Source: Acinetobacter schindleri CIP 107287
GTDB taxonomy: Bacteria > Pseudomonadota > Gammaproteobacteria > Pseudomonadales > Moraxellaceae
Direction of reading: 5' to 3'
Length of the DNA stretch: 64,000 nucleotides
Assembly: GCF_000368625.1 (NCBI RefSeq)
Contig: NZ_KB849575.1
Coordinates: 848,001-912,000 of the forward strand
This document shows positions 8,264 through 17,246 of the stretch, in pieces (the first letter of the stretch is position 1; every line of letters starts with the position of its first letter). Both the position numbers and the translations under genes were made by a program. The notes beneath the pieces were generated by a model. That model searched no databases and was not told the DNA's origin. It saw nothing but the letters and a program-made list of their open reading frames with translations.

Positions 8264-10903
8264 GTGCTAGAAGCTTACCGCCAACACGTTGAAGAACGTG
8301 CCGCACTCGGAGTCCCACCGAAGCCACTTGACGATGCTCAAACTGCTGCATTAGTTGAATTATTAAAAAATCCACCAGCGGGTGAAGAAGCATACCTAGT
8401 TGACTTGCTTGAAAACCGTGTTCCTGCAGGTGTTGACCAAGCTGCATACGTAAAAGCTGCGTTCTTAGCTGCATTGGCAAAAGGCGAAGCGACTTCTCCA
8501 CTAGTTTCTAAAGAACGTGCGGTTTACTTACTGGGCACTATGCTTGGTGGTTATAACGTTGCTCCTTTAGTAGAACTTTTAGACGACGCTGCACTAGGTG
8601 AACTTGCTGCAGAAGCGTTGAAGAAAACTCTTCTTGTATTTGATGCGTTCCATGACGTTGCCGACAAAGCACGTGCAGGCAATGCAAATGCGAAAGCAGT
8701 TCTTCAATCTTGGGCTGACGCTGAATGGTTCACAAACCGTAAAGACGTTCCTGAAGAAATCAAACTGACAGTTTTCAAAGTAACTGGCGAAACGAATACT
8801 GATGACCTGTCTCCAGCACAAGACGCTTGGAGCCGTCCAGACATTCCATTGCACGCAAATGCAATGTTGAAAAACGTACGTGATGGCATCAACCCAGAAG
8901 TTCCTGGTGAAGTTGGGCCATTAAACCAGATCAAAGAATTGATCGCGAAAGGCAACCAGGTTGCTTACGTAGGTGACGTTGTTGGCACAGGTTCTTCTCG
9001 TAAGTCTGCTACTAACTCTGTACTTTGGTTCTTCGGTGACGAAATTCCGCACATTCCGAACAAGAAAGAAGGCGGTTACTGCTTAGGTTCTAAAATTGCT
9101 CCGATTTTCTTCAACACGATGGAAGATGCTGGTGCATTACCAGTTGAAATCGATGTAGCAAACATGAACATGGGCGATGAAATCACGCTTAAGATCGACA
9201 AAGCTGCTGCTAAAGTAACTGCGTTCAAAGACGGTGCTCAAATCGCTGAAGCTGATCTTAAAACTCCAGTACTTCTAGACGAAGTTCGCGCTGGCGGCCG
9301 TATCAACCTGATCATTGGTCGTGGTTTGACTACTAAAGCACGTGAAGAATTAGGTCTTCCTGCTTCTACATTGTTCCGTACACCAGTACAACCTGCTGCA
9401 ACTGGCAAAGGCTTTACGCTTGCTCAGAAGATGGTTGGTCGTGCTTGTGGTCTTCCAGAAGGTCAAGGTGTTGTTCCAGGTACATACTGTGAACCACGTA
9501 TGACAACTGTTGGTTCTCAAGATACAACTGGTCCGATGACTCGTGACGAACTTAAAGATTTGGCTTGCCTCGGCTTCTCTGCTGACTTGGTAATGCAATC
9601 TTTCTGTCACACAGCTGCGTATCCAAAACCAGTTGACGTTCAAATGCAACACACGCTTCCTGATTTCATCATGAACCGTGGTGGTGTTTCTCTACGTCCA
9701 GGTGACGGTATTATCCACTCTTGGTTAAACCGTATGCTTCTTCCAGATACAGTAGGTACTGGTGGTGACTCGCATACTCGTTTCCCAATTGGTATTTCAT
9801 TCCCGGCGGGTTCTGGTCTGGTAGCGTTTGCTGCAGCAACTGGTGTTATGCCACTTGACATGCCAGAGTCTGTTCTTGTGAAGTTCAAAGGTAAAATGCA
9901 ACCTGGTATCACTCTACGTGACCTAGTACATGCGATTCCTTACGTAGCGATCCAAGAAGGTGACCTGACTGTAGAGAAGAAAGGTAAGAAAAACATCTTC
10001 TCTGGCCGTATCCTTGAGATCGACCTGACAGAAATGGAAACTGATCTGACTGTTGAGCAGGCATTCGAACTTTCTGATGCTTCTGCTGAACGTTCTGCGG
10101 CTGGTTGTGCGATCACGCTTTCTGAAGAGAAAGTTGCTGAATACCTGCGTTCTAACATCACTATGCTGAAGTGGATGATTTCACAAGGCTATGGCGATGC
10201 TCGTACTATGGCGCGCCGTGTTGAGAACATGGAAAAATGGTTGGAAAATCCATCACTTCTTAAAGCTGATGCTGATGCTGAATACACTAAAGTGTACGAA
10301 ATCGACCTTTCTACGATTACTGAACCAGTTCTTTGCTGCCCGAATGACCCAGATGATGCAAAACTTCTTTCTGACGTTCAAGGCGTGAAAATTGATGAAG
10401 TATTCATCGGCTCTTGTATGACTAACATTGGTCACTTCCGTGCAGCTGGTAAACTTCTAGACAAAGTTCCTGGCGGTTCTTTATCTACTCGTCTATGGTT
10501 GGCTCCTCCAACTCGTATGGATGAACACCAGTTGATGGAAGAAGGTTTCTACAATACTTATGGTAAAGCTGGCGCTCGTACAGAAATGCCAGGCTGTTCA
10601 CTATGTATGGGTAACCAGGCACGTGTAGCACCGAACACAACTTGTGTATCGACTTCTACTCGTAACTTCCCGAACCGTCTAGGTCAAGGTGCGAACGTTT
10701 ATCTAGCATCTGCTGAGCTTGCATCTGTTGCTGCTGTATTGGGTAAATTACCTTCTCCAGAAGAATACCAGCAGTACGCTGCTCAAATCGACAGCATGTC
10801 AGCTGACATCTACCAATACTTGAACTTCGACAAGATGAGCGAGTATACAGATGCTGCTAAAGACATCGATACTAAGAAAATTGCTGCTGCTCAATTGGCT
10901 TAA
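8264..10903 (+). CDS. acnB: bifunctional aconitate hydratase 2 / 2-methylisocitrate dehydratase
   Basis: AcnB interconverts citrate and isocitrate in the TCA cycle and can act on 2-methylisocitrate in propionate catabolism. The 879-residue product begins MLEAYRQHVEERAALG, matching the family N-terminus exactly, so the GTG start at 8264 (preceded by AGAGGAATAAACC) is correct. Domain order is the AcnB-specific one: N-terminal HEAT-like domain (1-160), swivel domain (160-380), then the catalytic domains. The three [4Fe-4S] cysteines are visible in SFCHTAAYP, FIGSCMTNIGH and the CSLCMGNQAR motif near the end. AcnB proteins can also bind mRNA when iron is low (family knowledge). The codon usage (few synonymous choices, many GCT/GGT/CGT) suggests high expression. 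Confidence 0.97.
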   Translation: MLEAYRQHVEERAALGVPPKPLDDAQTAALVELLKNPPAGEEAYLVDLLENRVPAGVDQAAYVKAAFLAALAKGEATSPLVSKERAVYLLGTMLGGYNVAPLVELLDDAALGELAAEALKKTLLVFDAFHDVADKARAGNANAKAVLQSWADAEWFTNRKDVPEEIKLTVFKVTGETNTDDLSPAQDAWSRPDIPLHANAMLKNVRDGINPEVPGEVGPLNQIKELIAKGNQVAYVGDVVGTGSSRKSATNSVLWFFGDEIPHIPNKKEGGYCLGSKIAPIFFNTMEDAGALPVEIDVANMNMGDEITLKIDKAAAKVTAFKDGAQIAEADLKTPVLLDEVRAGGRINLIIGRGLTTKAREELGLPASTLFRTPVQPAATGKGFTLAQKMVGRACGLPEGQGVVPGTYCEPRMTTVGSQDTTGPMTRDELKDLACLGFSADLVMQSFCHTAAYPKPVDVQMQHTLPDFIMNRGGVSLRPGDGIIHSWLNRMLLPDTVGTGGDSHTRFPIGISFPAGSGLVAFAAATGVMPLDMPESVLVKFKGKMQPGITLRDLVHAIPYVAIQEGDLTVEKKGKKNIFSGRILEIDLTEMETDLTVEQAFELSDASAERSAAGCAITLSEEKVAEYLRSNITMLKWMISQGYGDARTMARRVENMEKWLENPSLLKADADAEYTKVYEIDLSTITEPVLCCPNDPDDAKLLSDVQGVKIDEVFIGSCMTNIGHFRAAGKLLDKVPGGSLSTRLWLAPPTRMDEHQLMEEGFYNTYGKAGARTEMPGCSLCMGNQARVAPNTTCVSTSTRNFPNRLGQGANVYLASAELASVAAVLGKLPSPEEYQQYAAQIDSMSADIYQYLNFDKMSEYTDAAKDIDTKKIAAAQLA

Positions 10904-10922
10904 TTGATCAAACGGTAGTTTA

Positions 10923-10959
10923 AAAATAAGGGTCGAGAAATCGGCCTTTATTTTTTTTC
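10923..10959 (+). terminator. probable terminator of acnB
   Basis: An imperfect stem-loop (AAAATAAGGGTCGA, GAAA loop, TCGGCCTTTATTTT) leads into eight T, 20 bases after the acnB stop codon. Confidence 0.65.
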
Positions 10960-11032
10960 TAGGTTACTTATATGTTGTTTTTATATAATTGAATGCTAAA
11001 CTAAAATAGTTCTCTATACATTTGATTCAGAT

Positions 11033-12370
11033 ATGAAAATCGAAATTCGTAATTTAGGTGCAATTAAACATATAGTACTAGAACCAAAACCTTTAACTAT
11101 AATAACGGGAAAAAATAATAGCGGTAAAACTTATGCTATGTATACCTTATGGGCATTAGCTTCTTTAGCTGACAGAATAGGGTTTAAATGTGTTGAGACA
11201 CATGCAATAACACTTCGGCAAGTGGGTATTATTGAATTTAATTTAGAAAATTTTCTTAATGAAAATTGGAATGATTTGATTTCAAAAATTAATAGTTCTA
11301 TACCGGAATTAGTAGCGAAGACTTTTAATGTTGAGTCTCGATTTTTTAAAGATTCTAAAATATCAATAACTTATCCCTTTGAAGATTTTAAAAATAATTT
11401 TTTTAATACTTTTAGTTTAGACTGCATTGATCTAGATAGAAATGGTATATTTGAAGTTATTTATAGTCAAAAAACTAAAATTATAATGGTGAAGAACAAC
11501 TTTATATCAAGAGAGTTTCCAATATTTTTATTTAAAGATTATCTTAGTACTATTATTGCTAAAACAATTCTTAGTCCATTAGCTAAAAAATCATTTTTAA
11601 TGCCAACTGAGCGTGCTGGTTTAAATTTATTCTTTAATGATTTAAATACTCAGAAGAAAAATATAAATAAATATTTGCATAGTCATGGAGGATTGGATGA
11701 GAAGGATTTGGATTCTATTCTAAATAGAACTTATTATTCTCGCCCCATAGAGGCATATATTGATTTTCTTTTTGATCAGGAATTTGATCATAAGGTTAAA
11801 AGTACTTTTTTGTCTAGTTCATTGCCATATTTAAATGAATTTATCCCTGTTACTTTTAGAAAGGAAAAAGGGCATATTTACTTTCAAGATAATAAAGGTA
11901 ATGAAATATCTTTGCATTTAGCTTCTTCTGCTATTAAAGCAAATTTAGCATTATGGGTATATCTAAATAATATGGCGGCTTATAATGATTTATTAATGAT
12001 CGATGAGCCTGAAATAAACTTACACCCTGATGCTCAAAGGCATATGGCTCGATTTATAGCATTCTTAGTTAATAAAGGTATTAAAGTTGCAATTAGTACT
12101 CATAGTGATTATTTTATTAGAGAGTTGAATTCATTAATAATGTTAAATAATGATTTTTCTAATAAAAAAGAGACTATGTCTAAATATGGATATTTGAGTA
12201 GAGATAAATTAAGTTGTGATCAATTAGTTGCATATTGCTTTGAGAATGGAAATGCAACTATGTTACCAATGGAATCAATGTATGGGGTACAAGTTGATAC
12301 TTTCGACAATGTAATTAATTCAATGAATGAGGCTTACTCTTTAATTCAATTTCAATTAGATAGTGAATAA
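11033..12370 (+). CDS. AAA family ATPase (SMC/ABC-like, AAA_15/AAA_21 type), putative defence ATPase
   Basis: A 445-residue ATPase with the head-domain layout of SMC/ABC-like AAA proteins. The Walker A motif GKNNSGKT is at residues 26-33, directly after the short N-terminal strand pair MKIEIRNLGAIKHI. A degenerate signature region (LHLASSAIKANLALW, about 297-311) precedes Walker B LLMIDEPEINLHPDAQ (about 322-337, catalytic Glu in DEP) and the H-switch ISTHSDYF (about 361). The middle 200 residues are lysine- and asparagine-rich and not recognised. There is no TOPRIM domain at the C-terminus, so it is not an OLD nuclease. Base composition is strikingly AT-rich compared with acnB and gltS, a sign of transfer. 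It is followed after 12 bases by a predicted nuclease gene, which suggests a two-component system. No strong Shine-Dalgarno precedes the ATG. Confidence 0.85.
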   Translation: MKIEIRNLGAIKHIVLEPKPLTIITGKNNSGKTYAMYTLWALASLADRIGFKCVETHAITLRQVGIIEFNLENFLNENWNDLISKINSSIPELVAKTFNVESRFFKDSKISITYPFEDFKNNFFNTFSLDCIDLDRNGIFEVIYSQKTKIIMVKNNFISREFPIFLFKDYLSTIIAKTILSPLAKKSFLMPTERAGLNLFFNDLNTQKKNINKYLHSHGGLDEKDLDSILNRTYYSRPIEAYIDFLFDQEFDHKVKSTFLSSSLPYLNEFIPVTFRKEKGHIYFQDNKGNEISLHLASSAIKANLALWVYLNNMAAYNDLLMIDEPEINLHPDAQRHMARFIAFLVNKGIKVAISTHSDYFIRELNSLIMLNNDFSNKKETMSKYGYLSRDKLSCDQLVAYCFENGNATMLPMESMYGVQVDTFDNVINSMNEAYSLIQFQLDSE

Positions 12371-12382
12371 TAGGTAATTACA

Positions 12383-13000
12383 TTGAACGTTAAAGATCTA
12401 ATTAATAATTTTCAACAAATTATAAATCCCAAATATGTTAAAAACCTTAATAGGAATTTTATCCTTATTGAGGAGAATAATGAGGGTGGAATTTTAAAAT
12501 CCCATGAATTAAAAATTCAAGGAAATATTACCAATTTTACATATTCATTAGATTCAAAATGCATTGATACAGGGCAAAATTTAAATCCCTTTGATATCTT
12601 TAAAACTTCAACTGCAAATATATGCTCAAAAAATGATTTAACTATTATTTATCCAGATCAAGATAATAGTATTCTGAAAGTTTTTATTTTAGAAATGAAG
12701 TCATTTAATTCCTCTGGGGCTGCTCATCAAATTCGATCAGGCAAAAATTTTCTCGATTATTTAATATTGCAGCATAACTTGAATTTTACTCATCTACCTT
12801 ATAAGGTGGAAGTTTATGGAATCTTAGCTAAAAAACCTAAATCAGTACAAAAAACAACTACAAGTGTTAAAACTCGCCAATTTAATTTTATATGCAAAGA
12901 ATATAAAGGATATAAAATACCTACACTTGAATGGAATGTTGATGAACTCTTACCATTACCCCATGTAATTAATAATATGAAAGTGTGTGAACTAAATTGA
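12383..13000 (+). CDS. putative PD-(D/E)XK nuclease partner of the AAA ATPase
   Basis: A 205-residue protein starting at a TTG 12 bases after the ATPase stop codon, with a weak TAGG site; there is no better in-frame ATG. I do not recognise a named family. It does show the core pattern of PD-(D/E)XK nucleases: Asp85 in a hydrophobic strand (KNDLTIIY), then an 18-residue gap to E104-M-K106 in a second strand (KVFILEMKS), and His115-Gln116 at the start of a helix (HQIRSGKNFLDYL), the position where many family members have a conserved Gln. The base composition matches the ATPase and differs from the core genes. The nuclease call is inference from these motifs, and the defence role from the pairing with the ATPase. 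Confidence 0.65.
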   Translation: MNVKDLINNFQQIINPKYVKNLNRNFILIEENNEGGILKSHELKIQGNITNFTYSLDSKCIDTGQNLNPFDIFKTSTANICSKNDLTIIYPDQDNSILKVFILEMKSFNSSGAAHQIRSGKNFLDYLILQHNLNFTHLPYKVEVYGILAKKPKSVQKTTTSVKTRQFNFICKEYKGYKIPTLEWNVDELLPLPHVINNMKVCELN

Positions 13001-13194
13001 TTAGTTAATTTGACAATTTTTATTTTTAAAAGGCTGAATTGGCCGTGTAACTTATGTACAAAAAAGTATGGAAAAATTATGCAGTTTCATTTATTAAATT
13101 TATATAAGTCATATTAATTCACTGGCTAATTCTAATTTAATATTTGACTTATACCATGTTTAATTGAAATATGATTCAGTAATTTAAAAATGCA

Positions 13195-13437
13195 ATGACC
13201 TCACAATCCCGATTCCTTTGTATTGGCGGTTTCTTAAATGGAACTCAAGTTAAAGACCAAGGCGATAGTTTCGTGTGTATCGAAAATGGTAAATAGGTGA
13301 CTTACCATAAAAAGGAAATCTTCCATCAAGACGCTTGGGATCATGATTACTATGTCTGTGAAACCACCACAGACCAGCAAGCACACAATTGGGTTTATGA
13401 TATTCCATCGTATTTATTGAATCTATTTAGGACATAA
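13195..13437 (+). pseudogene. remnant of a small protein gene interrupted by an in-frame TAG
   Basis: From the ATG at 13195 the frame reads 33 codons (MTSQSRFLCIGGFLNGTQVK...), meets TAG at 13294-13296, and then continues open in the same frame for 46 codons to TAA at 13435-13437. The second part (VTYHKKEIFHQDAWDHDYYV...) is protein-like, with an even aromatic and charged composition, and is less AT-biased than the flanking bases. This suggests a single gene of about 80 codons inactivated by one nonsense change. I do not recognise the family. It sits at the right edge of the AT-rich insertion, before gltS. Bases 13001-13194 hold no gene or clear signal. Confidence 0.5.
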
Positions 13438-13540
13438 ATTAAACAATTACTAGAAACAATAACTTGCATAACATTTCTAAAATTGATTTTTCATACTGTT
13501 TTCCTAAAACTGTATGAAAATAAAGCTAATAGGGAATGTT

Positions 13541-14764
13541 ATGAATTATGAAATCGATGCCTTTGGCACCTTGGTGATTGCAGTATTTTTTCTTTTTATT
13601 GGGCGGTATCTGGTTAGTAAAATTAGCTTCTTTAGAAACTATAACTTACCTGAGCCTGTAATCGGCGGTCTAATCGCAGCGATTACAGCTTTTATTCTCT
13701 ATAAATTTTTTAATATCAGTGCCACATTTGACTCAGAAATTCAAACCATTCTGATGCTGATGTTCTTTACCTCTGTTGGTTTAAGTGCAGACTTTACAAA
13801 GCTCAAAGAAGGTGGGAAATCACTGCTGATCTTTCTGGTCTGTGTCATTCTATTTGTAGTTGTACAAAATGCGGTTGGCATGAGTTTAGCCACAGCACTT
13901 GGGCTTGATCCATTGATTGGTCTGATTGTCGGTTCTGTTACCTTAACGGGTGGACATGGTACTGCCGGTGCTTGGGGTGAAGTGCTTGAAACTCAATATG
14001 GAATACAGGGGGCAATTGTCCTCGGAATGGCAAGCGCTACTTTTGGTTTGATTATTGGTGGACTTGTGGGCGGTCCGGTTGCCAAATTCTTGATTAAACG
14101 CAATCAATTGGCAGAGACAGTAGCGCAAGAGACCAATGAGCAACAACTCGATACTAGCATCAACACCGCACCCTTCGAATATCCAAAGAAAACCCGGTTG
14201 ATTACAGCCAGTAATGCAGTGTCGACTTTGGGGATGTTTGCACTATGTATTTTTGTTGCGAATGAAATGACAGAGATTAGTCAAGGACGATGGTTCGAAC
14301 TGCCGACCTTTGTCTGGGCCTTAGGGACAGGGGTGATTGTACGTAACTTCCTGGAGCATGTACTGAAAGTCGATATCTTCGACCGTGCTATTGATGTATT
14401 CGGAAATGCGTCATTATCCCTGTATTTATCTATGGCTTTACTGTCACTGCAACTCTGGTTACTGGCCGATTTGGCAGGCCCGCTCATTACCATTTTGTTT
14501 GCGCAGACAGCGGTACTGATTTTATTTACCGCAATTGTGACCTTTAGAATCATGGGAAAAAATTACGATGCAGCCGTTTTGGTAGCGGGGCATTGTGGTT
14601 TTGGTATGGGAGCAACACCAACTGCGATTGCCAATATTCAGGCGGTCACCAATAGTTATGGTCCATCACATAAAGCATTTTTGATCGTACCGCTGTGTGG
14701 TGCATTTTTTATTGATATTGTGAATGCTGTGGTGATTCAGAGCATCATTGCATTTTTCGGATAA
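13541..14764 (+). CDS. gltS: sodium/glutamate symporter
   Basis: GltS imports glutamate with Na+ across the inner membrane. The 407-residue product has about ten hydrophobic segments in two inverted halves and the family motifs NLPEPVIGGLIAA, GLSADFTKLKEGGK, LTGGHGTAGAWGE and, in the second half, GHCGFGMGATPTAIANIQ. I chose the ATG at 13541 because TAGGGA lies 5 bases upstream; an ATG at 13514 has no ribosome binding site and would add nine residues absent from the E. coli protein. The gene stands alone. Its base composition is like the core genome again, so the insertion ends before it. Confidence 0.95.
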   Translation: MNYEIDAFGTLVIAVFFLFIGRYLVSKISFFRNYNLPEPVIGGLIAAITAFILYKFFNISATFDSEIQTILMLMFFTSVGLSADFTKLKEGGKSLLIFLVCVILFVVVQNAVGMSLATALGLDPLIGLIVGSVTLTGGHGTAGAWGEVLETQYGIQGAIVLGMASATFGLIIGGLVGGPVAKFLIKRNQLAETVAQETNEQQLDTSINTAPFEYPKKTRLITASNAVSTLGMFALCIFVANEMTEISQGRWFELPTFVWALGTGVIVRNFLEHVLKVDIFDRAIDVFGNASLSLYLSMALLSLQLWLLADLAGPLITILFAQTAVLILFTAIVTFRIMGKNYDAAVLVAGHCGFGMGATPTAIANIQAVTNSYGPSHKAFLIVPLCGAFFIDIVNAVVIQSIIAFFG

Positions 14765-15209
14765 ATTTTAATACGACTTTAAAATCATATAGACATGAAA
14801 AAGCCCCATGGTTAGGGGCTAGTCGTATGCACATCTGAGGCACATACTGTAAGAGGCTCATCTCATACTGTAAGCATTAAAACATAAATCTCCAGTAAAA
14901 GATAATGAAACATCAACTGTTTAAAATTATTCAATGTAAGAACATCATTTTAATTTAAGTTTGTTCAAACTATAAAATTCAATTTAAATACTTTAGCTTA
15001 ATATTGAAAATGCTTTCTACATTCTCTGCCAGCAAAGGTTCGGATACTGAGCCGTACCAATTTCAATCAAAAGGTTGAGAGAGATTATATTTCTAAAATT
15101 TAAATGAAAAGAATTGCTTTTAAATTAAACAATAACATCAAAAGTTTGCTATACAAAGCCTGACCGAGTTCTTAGAATAGCGGCTATTTTTCAATCTTAA
15201 AGCGCATTG
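14765..15209. other. gene-free stretch with a two-level stem-loop and a direct repeat
   Basis: No gene is visible in these 445 bases. Just after gltS there is an 8-bp inverted repeat ATACGACT (14771-14778) / AGTCGTAT (14821-14828) whose right arm abuts an inner hairpin AGCCCC / GGGGCT (14802-14807 / 14815-14820). Without a T-run it is not a classical terminator, but it probably folds at the 3' end of the gltS mRNA. The 11-mer CATACTGTAAG then occurs twice, at 14843-14853 and 14864-14874, 21 bases apart (two helical turns). The rest is AT-rich and should contain the promoter of the GGDEF gene. Confidence 0.5.
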
Positions 15210-16232
15210 ATGCCAACCCAAGAACAGCTTTTATCCGTCATTCATACCCAAACAGAAATTATAAAACTAGGCCATGATCTGAATGCAGTCATGACACTAA
15301 TTGCAGATAAAATTCAACAGATTACTGGTGCTCAAGGTGCTGTGGTGGAATTGGATGAAGGCGAAGATATGGTCTATCGCGCAGTGTCGGGCGGGGCAGC
15401 ACATTTATTGGGTTTACGCCTTGCAAGAGAGAATAGCTTGTCCGGCTTATGTATCGCAGAAAACCGTATTTTATATTGTGAAGATTGTGAAAATGATCCA
15501 CGGGTAGATCGTCAAGCCTGTCATCGAGTTGGCCTACGCTCTATGGCAGTCGTGCCTTTAATTCATGCCCATGAAGTGGTCGGTGTACTTAAAATCTATT
15601 CTGATCAAGTTGCAGCATTTAAACTTCGTGATTTAAAGTTATTAAGCTTGATGTCCGAAACATTTGCCGCAGCGATGTATCATGCCACCAAATTTGATGC
15701 ACAAGTATTATATAAAATGGCAACTCAAGACAGCCTAACCGGACTTGCCAATCGGGCATTATTTTTAGATTGTCTACGGCAACGCATGAGCCTGGCGGAA
15801 CGGCAACAGCAATCACTAAACGTTTGTATGCTGGATATGGATAGACTGAAATCGATTAATGATCAGTATGGGCATCGAGTAGGAGATGCAGCATTAAAAG
15901 AAATTGCAACACGACTAAAAGCAACACTAGACGATGAGGTTGTCATAGCTCGGCTGGGTGGGGATGAGTTTGCACTTATTTTAGACATGAATACTGACCG
16001 AAATCAGGCTCTATTAACGATGCAAGATATTTCTCAAGCCTGTGATGCAGTTTTTAATTTTGAAGAAATGAGCTTACAGATTGGTTTAAGTATCGGGCTG
16101 TCAGTTTATCCTGAAGACGGTGTGGAAATTGAGACATTATTAGAGTGTGCCGATTTACGCATGTATGCGCAAAAACACCAACGTAAGCAACAGGGCATAA
16201 ATAAAAACCATCAGGTCGGGTTACAGGCCTGA
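15210..16232 (+). CDS. GAF-GGDEF diguanylate cyclase
   Basis: The enzyme is predicted to make cyclic di-GMP from two GTP. Residues about 10-155 form a GAF sensor domain (ITGAQGAVVELDEG, RENSLSGLCIAENRI, MAVVPLIHAHEVVGVLKIY). Residues about 165-330 form the GGDEF domain with an intact RLGGDEF active-site loop near residue 250 and the expected N-terminal DSLTGLANRALF. The allosteric product-inhibition site (RxxD, five residues before GGDEF) is missing: the position reads DDEV. The cyclase is therefore probably not feedback-inhibited through that site. There is no membrane segment, so it is a cytoplasmic sensor. The ATG at 15210 is preferred to the TTG codon just before it. Confidence 0.92.
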   Translation: MPTQEQLLSVIHTQTEIIKLGHDLNAVMTLIADKIQQITGAQGAVVELDEGEDMVYRAVSGGAAHLLGLRLARENSLSGLCIAENRILYCEDCENDPRVDRQACHRVGLRSMAVVPLIHAHEVVGVLKIYSDQVAAFKLRDLKLLSLMSETFAAAMYHATKFDAQVLYKMATQDSLTGLANRALFLDCLRQRMSLAERQQQSLNVCMLDMDRLKSINDQYGHRVGDAALKEIATRLKATLDDEVVIARLGGDEFALILDMNTDRNQALLTMQDISQACDAVFNFEEMSLQIGLSIGLSVYPEDGVEIETLLECADLRMYAQKHQRKQQGINKNHQVGLQA

Positions 16233-16235
16233 TGG
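16204..16235 (-). terminator. minus-strand terminator inside the 3' end of the GGDEF gene
   Basis: The perfect stem CCATCAGG / CCTGATGG is followed by TTTTT on the minus strand and by no T-run on the plus strand. It serves the convergent hydrolase gene and overlaps the last codons of the GGDEF gene. Confidence 0.7.
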
Positions 16236-16260
16236 GATAAATCAACAAGTTGAAAAAGCA

Positions 16261-17130
16261 TCAGATTGAAGCCATTTCCCGCTCAATCACAGGCCATAAA
16301 TTCTGATGGCTACGTTTAAACATCAACATATGACCAATCGCTTTATGTCCAAAAGAGGAAGGTTTAAGTTCTTTATGACTGGTTTGGGCGTTTGGATATA
16401 AACGGATCAAATCTTTGACATTGGCTTCGGTCGCAATTTCATCATCCGAACTCCACAGCACCGTAATCGGGCAGGTGATCTGTTCATGATGATTTGCTGT
16501 TTTTGCAACTGTCTTGCCAATCGCATTGAGGACATAACCCGGCTTGCTACAGAACTGTGCCCACTGTTTAGCTACATCTTTAGGCAGGTTTTCCCCCATA
16601 CCAATCTTGCTGGTCGGTCCATAACCCAGTGTAAAACGTGACAGTGGAAAAATTACATCAAACATCACAGGAGCGAGTAATTTGGTTCGACCTTTTAAGC
16701 CTTTCACATGACCGGTTGAGCCAGATACAGCTATGACTTTGGCTACTTTGTCATAGTTCGGTACGATCCCGAGTAACTGCCCACCAGCACTATGACCGAC
16801 CAAAATGACTTGTTCAGCTTTGGTTCTATCTCTCAAAGCATCAATCGCAGCGGGAATATCTAACTGTCCCCATTGCACGATGCTGGCTTTAGATTTTTTT
16901 AAAGGACCATTCAGGGACTGACCAATACCGCGAAAGTCAAAACACAATACATCATATCCTTGTGCCTGAAGCCACACATTAAAACTGTGATAGAACTGTG
17001 CTGTAATTCCGGTCGCCGGGCAGATTAGTATAGGTAAAGCTTTTCGGCTAGCTGCATTAGCGGCATAAAAACGTGCTGTCAATGGATAGCCATCCTTGCA
17101 CTTAATGGTCAATGTTTTAAATTCGGACAT
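16261..17130 (-). CDS. alpha/beta hydrolase
   Basis: A 289-residue cytoplasmic alpha/beta-fold hydrolase. The nucleophile elbow is VGHSAGG with Ser114; the oxyanion region is ICPATGIT (about 37-44). A candidate acid residue lies in WSSDDEIA and the catalytic histidine in FGHKAIGHML near the end. The substrate cannot be read from the sequence; many relatives are annotated as esterases or lysophospholipase-like. It is convergent with the GGDEF gene, with its terminator inside that gene. The start ATG has no strong Shine-Dalgarno sequence, but the N-terminus (KTLTIKCKDGYPLTARFY) fits the first beta hairpin of the fold. Confidence 0.88.
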   Translation of the reverse strand: MSEFKTLTIKCKDGYPLTARFYAANAASRKALPILICPATGITAQFYHSFNVWLQAQGYDVLCFDFRGIGQSLNGPLKKSKASIVQWGQLDIPAAIDALRDRTKAEQVILVGHSAGGQLLGIVPNYDKVAKVIAVSGSTGHVKGLKGRTKLLAPVMFDVIFPLSRFTLGYGPTSKIGMGENLPKDVAKQWAQFCSKPGYVLNAIGKTVAKTANHHEQITCPITVLWSSDDEIATEANVKDLIRLYPNAQTSHKELKPSSFGHKAIGHMLMFKRSHQNLWPVIEREMASI

Positions 17131-17246
17131 GCACTACACTATATTTTTGGGATCATTATCAAGAATTAATCTACACCAGTTCCGGGCAGGAGCGGTTTTA
17201 AAACATGACTAAAAAGTCAAAATAATGAACATAATGGAATTAGGAT

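Noticed and set aside
11033..12370. OLD-family or PARIS AriA nuclease system
   Set aside because: No Toprim domain is present in either protein, and the partner shows a PD-(D/E)XK pattern instead.
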